Below are positions 46,441 to 55,470 of a stretch of 64,000 bases of DNA, piece by piece (within the stretch, counting starts at the first letter, position 1; each line of letters starts with the position of its first letter). This DNA comes from Cryptomeria japonica (Eukaryota > Streptophyta > Pinopsida > Cupressales > Cupressaceae). A program made the position numbers and the translations under genes. The notes beneath the pieces are model-generated. The model had not been told where the DNA came from. It made no database searches and worked only from the letters and a program-made list of their open reading frames with translations. The stretch lies in NCBI RefSeq assembly GCF_030272615.1, contig NC_081414.1:55081636-55145635 (forward strand), read 5' to 3'.

Positions 46441-47406
46441 AGCTAGCATCAATTGCATCAAATGATGCCCCTTTCTAATTATCTTCTTACATGTGTTTGA
46501 TTTTGCAAATTTATTTCAAGAATGTGGGAACAACTTGGCGAGCATAAGGCTTTATCATTTTAACACTAAGGATGGTAGTGTCCATTTTGGGCATGAAAAT
46601 TGTTATCACACCTTTAGTAATGTGAATTTTCTTAAGAGAGTTAACACGTGCAAATGAAGTGGCAAGGGGAATGAAAACTGAGGAGCTAAAAAAATAGGAA
46701 TAAAAGAAAACAATATTCTACTTCTAACCAACAAATAAAATAAGGAGGATAATGATAGTTGAAAATATGAACTACTTGCAAGCCATTATTATTCTTTTTA
46801 CTACTATTAAAGACACTGAATATCATCTTAACATGAGAAATTGAGAATTAAAGATTGTAGGCAAATGCACAAGATAAATGTTTTATTGAACTTACAACAT
46901 AAACCACTTTGATTAGTTCAAAAAAATTATTTATTCCACCCCAAGTACAACCATGACTGAATTATTTTCTTGTATTAATTGGAAGGATAATAAAATAATT
47001 AATACTTAATGACACTTTTTGAAAGCATATCATTAAAAAATCCTTGAACATAGTATAAAACCAAAAGATTCAAAGACCAAGAACTTTATAGACATTGTAT
47101 AAGGGGGAGTGAACACTGAATTCATTGCAATTTGTGGTTAATTAATTTAACCACACTTAATAAATACATTAATACCATAATTACAATTTTCCCAAGGCAA
47201 ATAATGAAACACAAATGAAATCATTATTAATTACTAAATTTTAAATTTATATAATTATTAATTATACTAATATAATATTAATTATAAAAAATAATTTAAT
47301 AAAATAATATTAATAATGATAATATAATACAATACAAAACTATTAAAAAAAACACTTTTGTTAAATATTAAAAAAACTACAAATTTATATTAAAAACATC
47401 ATAACA
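46441..47406. other. AT-rich sequence between the LINE and the F-box remnant
   Basis: No gene seen; mostly TTAATTA/AATAAT words from 47200. It may include the LINE 3' untranslated region, but no clear A-tail marks its end. Confidence 0.4.
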
Positions 47407-47606
47407 TTTTTTCGCATAAAACACAAATAATCTCCCACAACACCGCATTTTTCATAACCTCTGTGAAAGTAGCAAGGGAGAGACATTGGTGGCACCATTG
47501 CAAAGTCTCTCCAATTCTAAACCAACTCATCTTTGTCATCCTCAAAAAACTCCAAGATAATCATATCATTTAACGAACCATCCTTCATCACTACCAGTAG
47601 AAGAGA
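47407..47606 (-). repeat. Second copy of the 200-base F-box-like segment
   Basis: Direct copy of 43551-43752. This copy is contiguous with a longer coding remnant on its right, so it is probably the original location. Confidence 0.8.
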
Positions 47607-48100
47607 AATCCCATATTCACCCATGAATAATTTATGCACTTTATCATATTGAAGAATGTGGTGGGGCAATTCATCTATTCTCAAAGGCTTAATGAATGCA
47701 CCTCGAATGTTGTACCCCACATAACCTATTGGCCGATATGCCTCAAAGAAAAGAACGCCATTGCACGCAACCATTGTAAATAGACATATAGAAAACTCTT
47801 TGTCCTCTATAAACTCAAGCTTAATGCTCCACGAATCTTGAAAATAATGATAAACTCGGATGCAAAGAGGTCGGACATTAAAAATGGGTCCCATCTTGGC
47901 TATCAAATAGGGCTTATCACCGCTTTGATCTCCCTATACAATCCCGATTACCGTCCCTATCACATCACTTTCTATGTGTGCATAGTTTCCCCATTCAGAA
48001 ACTAATCCCAACTTGGCTACTCCATAATCTCTTGCAAGTGGATTGCAAATATATAAATCTGGGGTTTCTAACAGAAATGCAAGAAGGCCCAGCTATGTAC
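47517..48100 (-). pseudogene. F-box-associated protein remnant (C-terminal propeller part)
   Basis: An intact 129-codon frame (47906-47517) encodes KEFSICLFTMVACNGVLFFE and YDKVHKLFMGEYGISLLLVV. The frame extends upstream through one TAG (about 47934) to pieces reading LLETPDLYICNPLARDYGVA. 'ICNPLxRDY' followed by a repeat of hydrophobic strands is typical of the F-box-associated beta-propeller of plant F-box proteins, which select substrates for SCF ubiquitin ligases. The F-box itself is not found; upstream of about 48095 there is a stop, and the LTR-like sequence of the next element begins within 100 bases. It is a truncated pseudogene. Confidence 0.6.
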
Positions 48101-48169
48101 TTGAAAAAATGTAAACATAAATGGCATTATATTGCAGTTTGGTGTGACATATTATCATAACTGGTTACA

Positions 48170-48333
48170 TCTACTGAAAATTAGGGAGAATAATCTATTA
48201 ATCAATTTCCAATTCTACATAATACATGGGCTGCACACAACTGTATATATATATATAATCGTATTTAGCTATGAAACGAATAGCTGAGAGAAAGTGAATG
48301 GTCATGTGACCATTGGACTTCACATTCCCAACA
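48170..48333 (-). repeat. LTR-like start, left arm of the gene-fragment element pair
   Basis: The minus strand begins TGTTGGGAATGTGAAG at 48333 right after a polypurine tract. It matches the plus strand from 51205 for about 165 bases, for example CAGCTATTCGTTTCATA, CCCATGTATTATGTAGAATT and ATTAATAGATTATTCTCCCT. The match fades near 48160. It is either a short LTR or the first part of a longer one. Confidence 0.65.
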
Positions 48334-48350
48334 ATCTCCCCCGTAAAGGG
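48334..48350 (-). promoter_or_regulatory. Polypurine tract, left arm
   Basis: The minus strand reads CCCTTTACGGGGGAGAT next to the LTR start. The right arm has CATGGGGGAGAT in the same position (51193-51204). Confidence 0.65.
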
Positions 48351-48853
48351 AAACTGATACAACCATGCCTCTGCTTCCATTCCAAAACTCACATTACATC
48401 CAACCTACAAGATTTTAACTTTGCGAATTCTTGTTCAAGCACGCTTCAAGTTAGCCTTCTCCAAGTCAAATCGGAATGAAAGACATCTTCTGCTACTACA
48501 TACACAAACTTACAATCAAAGACACCACTTGTTGCAGGTTCAAAATATACTCCTCCTTCCTGCACATAAGGACCCTTGAACACGACATCCATAAATCCTG
48601 TAGGGTAGCAATCATCAGTTCTGATTTTTCCATCAACATCAATTTCTTCCCCAAAAGATGTAGCAACAAGATATTCGAGAACAACTGCACAGTAAATAGT
48701 TGCACCAACAACCAAACGTTGCCCAGATGTCATGACTGCTTGTCTGCAAAACTTAAACATTTCCTCTTCCTCAAGAAATATAATAGATAACCTCTTTCGC
48801 AATGCAAAATTCTCAGCTTGTTGATCCTCTGAAAAAGACTTGTCACTCCCCAT
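48351..48853 (-). CDS. Chimeric frame: histone H2A-like piece fused to ribosomal protein S4 piece
   Basis: An open frame of 135 codons runs from ATG 48853 to 48446. Residues about 44-65 (QRLVVGATIYCAVVLEYLVA) resemble the histone H2A core around its conserved AxVLEYLxAE motif. Residues about 71-91 (VDGKIRTDDCYPTGFMDVV) closely resemble a conserved block of cytosolic ribosomal protein S4. The parts join in frame. The last residues SDLTWRRLT and, after a stop, EQEFAKLKSCRLDVM are shared with the right-arm frame (SDLLWRRL...EQEFTKLKSCRLDVM), so they belong to the carrier and not the cargo. I infer host gene pieces captured by a non-autonomous LTR element. The S4 match is convincing; the H2A match is moderate. 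No native function is expected. Confidence 0.6.
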
Positions 48854-49660
48854 CTACCACTTAAGCTTCATTTTTCTGTATCCCTGAATCTTCTTCACCC
48901 AAGAGAAATCCTCTCTATTTGTCTCATCAAACTCTTCAGTTTGGCCATGAGTAATCTCACAAGCAAATGTTCGGAAGCATTTACTCTTAAACCTGTTTGC
49001 GAAAGCTCAAAATGAGGAAGAAAGCATCACTTCTTCAGTCTGCCCGATGATCAAATTCATCAAATGACGGTATAAATTCTCTAGTTTTTTGGGTCAACAG
49101 ACATGATGCATTCATCATAGACGCTATTATCCTCATCGCAGGTATTATTCAAACATTGATTCTCAGATCTGCTCCTTGTGCAAGGTACACCTCCATAACT
49201 GTCAATTGCACTAGGACCATCAGTTGTCCCTTGCGAACCTCCCAACGTTTGTGATTATGAATTCAAATTTGCCTGCATTTCAGTATTGTCCACGCCTGTA
49301 TTTGTATATGGCATACCAAATAGTGGTATTAGTTGTATGATATAAAGAGAACATGTATTAACATCTCCTACCCTCAAATTTGTAACATCTTCATTAGACT
49401 GTGGAGCCATATTCAACACTTCCTCTTGTCTACCTTCTTTGTTGAGGTTGGGGTCAATCTCAAGTGTGCCCTTTCCACACTACTCTGCCAGAATAGGCCC
49501 TTTGTTCTTGAATGAACTATCCTCCTTATGCGACTCTGCCTTTAGGCTCAAGTGATCTCAATCTTTCTTTTCCAAATAGCCATCCTTAGTAGGATTAGGT
49601 CCCACATCAAACAAAGAAACTTCGCTAGGATGGAAATCAATTTTTGAAATATCACTGTGG
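48854..49660 (-). pseudogene. Upstream cargo of the left arm, product not recognised
   Basis: On the minus strand a broken but protein-like reading holds SDISKIDFHPSEVSLFDVGP, EVLNMAPQSNEDVTNLR, then DGPSAIDSYGGVPCTRSRSE and RFKSKCFRTFACEITHGQTE. Between NLR and the next sensible stretch lies about 95 bases starting GTAGGAGATG and ending AAATACAG, which has the form of an intron. If so, this cargo came from genomic DNA or unspliced RNA. Several stops are present and I could not name a source gene. Confidence 0.35.
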
Positions 49661-50523
49661 AGAAACAATTGATGGATAAAGAAAATTTCTAAAAGAACTT
49701 ATCCATTAAGTATGTAGGAGTGGAGCAGAAGTTACGTGAGGTTTTTGTTGTCCATTGTGAGAGGTTCGAGGAAGAATACAACAGAGTCCATGGAAGAAGA
49801 TCAACATGTTTTGGATAACGATATGTTGAGCTCTACGTTTCACCCGAGAGAGTGATGACAAGGGTTTCTGTATGGCCAGGGGATGAGGGCCACATAAATA
49901 AAGGCGCTAGAATAGTCTAGGGAGCTTGCCGAGGGGATATGTTGAGCTCTACGTTTCACCCGAGAGAGTGATGACAAGGGTTTCTGTATGGCCAGGGGAT
50001 GAGGGCCACATAGATAAAGGCGCTAGAATAGTCTAGGGAGCTTGCCGAGGGGAGCACAATTTATGTGAACTTGGAACCTGGTGATTGCTACGATGATGTT
50101 GGTAAGGTTTCCCAACACAAAGCAACCATTTTAAATAATTCTCCCAATACCGTGTCTGAGCTGCTTGTGAGAGGAGAGAAGAACAAAATGGGTGGAGAGA
50201 ATAGGAATTCTGTGAGTGATGCGAAAATGGGCTCAAGAGACAAAGAACCACAATTAACGAAGGTCAGAAGTCAAGAAGTGAGCTCAAGATACATGCTTCC
50301 CACCATTTCTTCATTCCCCAACTGTGTCTCTCTGTCTAATATTGACTCACCCTGTTTGCGCAAATTGAGTTCTCTTAATAGTCAGAGCAACAAAAGGCTT
50401 AATGTGGTGGGAGAATTGCCATGTATGTCTAACTAGGTAGTTGAGGTTGAGTCAAAGGGAGCTATGGTTGTTACAAGGCACATAGAGGGAAAGAGAAAAA
50501 GGAAAGAAATTGGAAGAAGGTAG
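49661..50523 (+). pseudogene. Upstream cargo of the right arm, product not recognised
   Basis: The plus strand gives broken protein-like readings: LSIKYVGVEQKLREVFVVHC, ERFEEEYNRVHGRR, then ELYVSPERVMTRVSVWPGDE, and a 123-codon frame at 50065-50436 with LEPGDCYDDVGKVSQHKA and SSRYMLPTISSFPNCVSL. A 116-base tandem duplication at 49820-50051 repeats the VMTRVSVWPGDE part. I recognise no source gene. Context (between the two outward-facing arms) suggests further captured pieces. Confidence 0.35.
49820..50051 (+). repeat. 116-base tandem duplication
   Basis: Units 49820-49935 and 49936-50051 both begin GATATGTTGAGCTCTACG and differ at about one base (ACATAAATAAAGG versus ACATAGATAAAGG). The near identity indicates a recent event. 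Confidence 0.92.
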
Positions 50524-51180
50524 CGATGCACAACATAGAAGCAAAGACCCTCCAAGTTGGGAAGCCAAAACAAGCCCGTGGAGAGCAGTATCGATATGAA
50601 GTGGGAGTTGAAGGCATCATTTTGGAGGTTTCACAGGTTATTCCTACTCCTAGAGAAATTTGTGAGGCCCTTGACAAGTTTGTTATTGGCGTAGAACATT
50701 CGGAAAAGGTGGTGATCCAAAGTGAGATGGTAATTTTTTCAAAGCTGGTAGGAGGGTTGGTGATGACCACTCCGCTCAAATTTTCGAACATGATATGCCA
50801 CAGGCTCGAGGCCCTACAATTTGCCTTTGACACCGCTATAGTTAGGCAGAGGTATGATTCCCGTTTTCAAGGAGTTTACCCTGTCAAGTGCAACTAAGAC
50901 CGCTATGCGGACTTTGGAAAGGAATTTTGCTTCGGTCTAGAGATCGGGATCCCTGTTGAGAATTTATCAAAAGATTCATTTATGGATGAAGGTTTCGTAT
51001 TACACAGTAATGTTTCTGATTTTGGCATAATGGGTGAATTTGTGTTCAAAAGCATTTTTAACTCTGATTTGTTATGGAGAAGATTAATCCATATTGTTTG
51101 CGAACAAGAGTTCACAAAGTTAAAATCTTGCAGGTTAGATGTAATGTGAGTTTTGGAATGGAAGCAGGGGCATGGATGTA
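50524..51180 (+). CDS. Chimeric frame: ClpX piece fused to arginine decarboxylase piece
   Basis: From ATG 50526 an open frame of 123 codons holds two recognisable pieces. Residues 38-62 (IPTPREICEALDKFVIG...) match the start of the ClpX AAA+ domain, whose family signature is TPREICxxLDxFVIGQ. Residues about 84-123 match plant arginine decarboxylase: CHRLEALQFAFD and RFQGVYPVKCN, equivalent to the conserved YQGVYPVKCNQDR around the pyridoxal-phosphate lysine region. The Gln codon of NQDR is changed to a stop (TAA 50895-50897). The reading then continues DRYADFGKEFCFGLEIGIP, matching FRFGLEAGS. Further on is the carrier tail NSDLLWRRL and EQEFTKLKSCRLDVM, ending at about 51146. The ClpX and decarboxylase pieces are read in one frame although their source genes are unrelated. 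Confidence 0.75.
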
Positions 51181-51192
51181 CCAGTTGGTCTT

Positions 51193-51204
51193 CATGGGGG
51201 AGAT
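51193..51204 (+). promoter_or_regulatory. Polypurine tract, right arm
   Basis: CATGGGGGAGAT directly precedes TGTTGGGAATC, as in the left arm and in the Copia elements of this window. Confidence 0.65.
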
Positions 51205-51375
51205 TGTTGGGAATCTGAAGCCCAACAGTCACATGACTATTTACATTCTCCCAGCTATTCGTTTCATAACTGAATGCAATTATATATATGGTTGTGTGTA
51301 GCCCATGTATTATGTAGAATTGGATATTGATTAATAGATTATTCTCCCTGCTTTCCGGTGGATGTAGCCAGTTAT
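51205..51375 (+). repeat. LTR-like start, right arm
   Basis: TGTTGGGAATCTGAAGCCC onward, an inverted copy of 48170-48333. The similarity fades after GATGTAGCCAGTTATGGTGA. The true LTR end was not found; another LTR begins at 51606. Confidence 0.65.
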
Positions 51376-51605
51376 GGTGAACCATGTAAACTATTATGTT
51401 ATGTGTTGTTTGGAGTTTGTTTTGTGTAATTTATATGTTTTCTTTGCTCATTTAAATTAACAATATCACACCATAGAATTTCAGATCCATCTAAACTTGA
51501 TGGTATGATACTAAGACATAATTAGTAATATTTTATGTTTATTTGGCGTAACTCACAACATGATCAATAAATCTCAAATATACATTTGACATTTTTGTTT
51601 CCTAC

Positions 51606-52640
51606 TGTAGATATCCAAAATTAATTAAATTAATTATTTAATTAAATTTATCCTTTCTACGTAATTAATTGATTTAATTATGTTACCATTGTTCTTCTTA
51701 GAATTAATTAAATTAAATTAAATTAATCCTATCACTATAGTCCAGATAATTGATTTATTTAATAAATTAATTATTCTCTATTCTTCTAATATCCTCAAAT
51801 TATTTAATTCCTCTAAATCTCCATTTAGTTAATTAATGACAATTAATTTAGTCATGTAGCCACCAAGTCAACCAATAGCCATAAATGGCTAAGTCCACTT
51901 GTCCCCTCCTCACCTTCCAACCTTAAATGCATCTAATTGCATCATTTCAAGGAATTCAAAATCTCACACTCTCTCATGCCTCTCACCTTTTCAAGAAATT
52001 TTAAATTCGTTTTCCCATCTCCTTTTCCCATGCACTTCATTATTTTATAATTTTTAATTCTCTGGTTCATCCCCTAAGGATATTGTCTTCGCCATGTACA
52101 TTATGGAGTGTGAAGACAAGAAATGCCTTTATGGAAAATCTCTTGGTCTCCACACCATGTCCTCTCAATCCATGTGTTCCCTCTCCTTCAACCTCCAGGC
52201 TTGATTCATCTTCAATCTTGACTATCCATTCATCTCTCTTCCAATCTATAAATTGGGGTCTCCTCCCCTTCATTTTTCATGTCCAATTTGTGCAATGTTA
52301 TCCTGTCCACATAGCTTTATCAATCCATCAAGAGCATCACCACTTTAGTCAAACATCCACTTAGCATCCATGACATCCATATCCATCCTTTGAGCATTCA
52401 CCACTCACTCCATCCCTCTTTGTTGTGCAATCTTGGAGAGCGATCAACATCCATCAAGAAGGGCAAATCCAAACAAGTGGAGCACAAGGGAACATCCTCC
52501 ACTTCATCAAGCCCAATCCGAAAGAGAAGGTATAAATAACAAGGTATAAATATTTTTATTTTTATTTTAAATGTTTTTTTTTTGTATTTACCATTGAATC
52601 TAACCTTGCATATTTTAACCCTCTTCACCCACAATTAAGT
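51606..52640 (+). repeat. LTR of the second Gypsy-like family, solo or 5' copy
   Basis: It starts TGTAGATATCCAAAATTAA and runs parallel to 21525-22516: AATCCTATCACTATAG, AATAAATTAATTATTC, TTTAGTCATGT and the TATA region CTATAAATTGG at 52246-52253. No polypurine tract precedes it, so it is a 5' or solo LTR. The 3' boundary and a target duplication could not be fixed. No coding interior follows. Confidence 0.6.
52246..52253 (+). promoter_or_regulatory. TATA box in the second-family LTR
   Basis: CTATAAAT, at the same relative place as at 22109-22116. Confidence 0.45.
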
Positions 52641-53902
52641 CAATTACATCAAAATATTCCAAGACAAAATGATTCATTATTAATCGATTTTTACCTTGTC
52701 AAGGTTTGTGTTATTTTTTGTCATTTTTTAAATTTATATATATTAAGTGAAATTAGTTTCTAGATTCAATTGTATATAAGCTTTTTGTATCAACATTTTG
52801 GATCACACTCCATGATCCATCATCTAAATAATGAGATCCAAGGAATCAAATAAGATGTCCAGTTGCAGAGCAAGCCCAATAAAAGAAAGGGATGAGAGAG
52901 ACATTTGAGACACAGAAATCCAGAGATCAAAATGGTCAAAGGTTCAAAGGGGAGGAACAAAAAAGAAGAAAGATAATACAAAAATAATAAAATGACACCA
53001 ATAGAAAGAACAAAAGTAACAACCAAGAACAATACAAAACAAAGACAGCAAAAGTCAAAAAATAATCACGAATAAAATTATATATATGAAACCTAACTTA
53101 AAAATTAAATAGATTAATTAAATAATTAACTAAAATAAAAAATAAAAAATTAAATTAAAAATTAAAAATTAAAAGGATATATATACACACACAAGAGTTA
53201 TGTTTGCATATATATTGACAAAATTTATATATATCTATGAAAAATATAATATGTATATGTCTATGTATGTACATGTATATATACATGTGTGTGTGTGTGT
53301 GTATCCACACAAACACATGCATAGAGATAAGTTCTGTAATATAATAAACTTGAATTCTAATTTTAATTGAATCCTAATGCTTAATTCTAATCAGTACTCT
53401 TAACCTTAAGATTTATCCTAGAAATTTATTTTAAATTGTAATGATCTACTTAAATCGTAACACTAACACTAACTCTAACTCTAACTCTAATTAAAACCTA
53501 ATACTGTCTCCAACCCTTACCTAGCCTTTTTCTTTGAATGGAACCTTAAATTTAACCAACCCTGAACTCTTAACCCTAACCTTAAGCTAATATTTACTCT
53601 AATCCTAACTACATTTTAAAGATGGTACATATTATTTAATTTTGGTATGTATTATTACTTCCTCAAGGAAGGATACTTAAATTCAAAATTTTCAAAAAAA
53701 TACATCAAATTTCTACTACTGGGTGAACTCACAATAATGGTTCCCACTTTTTTGACACTTTTGACAACGAGATGAACATTTTTAAAATGATTTTCAACTT
53801 CCGACAACTATAACTTTAAACTATTAAGAATTTAAAGATGATCTATTTTTATTTTTTTGATAAAAGTGGATAGAACCACTGAACTATATTAAATTTTATA
53901 AG
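52641..53902. other. AT-rich sequence with short simple repeats
   Basis: No gene seen. It contains AAATTAAAAATT-type runs (53130-53180), a TG run (53287-53301) and, at 53460-53610, degenerate CTAACTCTAACC/AACCCTAACC words resembling plant telomere repeats. Confidence 0.5.
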
Positions 53903-54327
53903 TTTTTTTTTACTGTGTCTAGTTCAAAAAGAACTGAAAGGAAAGAACTAGTAAGAAAACCCTTTAATATTGCTTAAGTAGCACAAGCCTATTCTACCCA
54001 ATACCAAATGCCCATTGGCATAGTACATCAAAAAACCCATCCCATTTACATAAGCCTCATTAGATATAAAGGAAGCCACCAATAGAAGCATATAGAAGGA
54101 AGATTAAAGTATGATCACTGAAAGATGCATATCCATTATTGCCAAAAAACACCAGTCTGAATCACCCCTATCTATGAAACACAATTATCCAATCACTAGT
54201 TAGAATGATACCACATAGTAGAAATGAAACCATAATCAAACACCCTATCAAAATAAACATTGTGATCTAGCATAACAAAACCCACACCAAATAAGGAGGT
54301 AGATGAAGACCAAAAACATGCCCTTCT

Positions 54328-54876
54328 TTACTTCAAAAATTCTAAAACAGAGGAAGGGATCTCATCCACACTTACCTCCCGCATATTAGCATCACTATCA
54401 ATGGCTAAATTAGCTAAGAAATCTGCAATCTTATTCACTTCCCTATAACAGTGGGAAATCAAGAAAGAATAAAAAAAGTCTAATTTTTGCAAAATATGAT
54501 CAAGTATATATTGTAAATGCCAACAATTTGACTTCTTTTTCAAGAAACTTTGAATAATAACCATAGAATCACCCTCAATTATCAAGTCCTTAATTCCCAA
54601 AGATATAGCCATACACAAACCAAAGGACAAAGCAAATAATTCTAGACAATTGTTAGACTTGAAACCAATCGCATGATAATGAGCCTGAATAAATATTACC
54701 TTATGATCATAAATTACCATATCTAGCCCTGCCAGGCTAGGGTTCCCACGAGAAGCACCATCAAAATTCAATTTAAAGTGTCCTTGTGGAGGAGGTTTCC
54801 AACAAGCAAAATTTCTCTTACTTTCAGTATTAGTCTTATTTAAAATAGATCCATGAGAAGGTAAACCTGATAACAT
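54328..54876 (-). pseudogene. LINE RNase H domain
   Basis: The 182-codon frame holds GHFKLNFDGASRGNPSLAGL with the first Asp, EGDSMVIIQSFLKKKSNC with the second acidic positions, and a C-terminal HCYREVNKIADFLANLA. It is the plant LINE RNase H (RVT_3 type), which removes the RNA strand after target-primed synthesis. The frame is intact and separated from the zinc-binding frame by a stop at about 54905. Confidence 0.85.
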
Positions 54877-54903
54877 TCTCCAAACTCGAGTTACCCTACC
54901 ATC

Positions 54904-55470
54904 CTAATGAGAAAAAGAGGTAAGGGTTTCCAAATTCTTATAGATAAAAGACAAAGCAACTTCAGAGATGGAAGATTCAATCCTCAATAAAACCTCAGCC
55001 AAGGAAGAACTTGTTTGTTTAAAAATCCTATTATTACGCTCTAACCAAATATTCCAAATCACAATAGATGGAGAATTAATCCAAAGACATGCATAGAAAT
55101 ATGAGGCAAATAGGAGAGGCCGGGCTCTAAAGTGGGAAAGGAGATCCTTACCAATAACAAAGGAAAGATTAAGCTTTTCAAACAACCACTGCCAGCAAGC
55201 ATAGGCAAAATCACAATGAAGAAACAAGTGTGCAGAGGATTCTAAATTTTTATTACAAAAGACACAAGAAAATATTGTAGTAATACCCAACTTGTCCAAC
55301 TTCATTCCTGTAAGGACCCTATCCTACACTGCTAACCAAGCAAAAGAACTAGCCTTTGGGAGGCAAGCCATATGCCAAAACAACTTGTATGACCAAGTAG
55401 ATAAATCTTTAGCAACCAAGAGAGAATTATAGCCATCCTTAACTGTGTACTTACCAGAGATATTCCTTGT
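54904..55470 (-). pseudogene. LINE zinc-binding region (zf-RVT)
   Basis: From 55470 the reading is SGKYTVKDGYNS, then a stop and the 133-codon frame 55305-54904 with CVFCNKNLESSAHLFLHCDFAYACW and IVIWNIWLERNNRIFKQ. This CxxC...HLFxHC motif is the typical zinc-binding region between RT and RNase H in plant LINEs. Confidence 0.85.

Noticed and set aside
48198-48392. Frames sharing SFGMEAxAW and GEIVGN at 48198-48392 (minus) and 51074-51301 (plus)
   Set aside because: The shared peptide comes from the non-coding tail, polypurine tract and LTR start repeated in inverted orientation, not from a protein gene.
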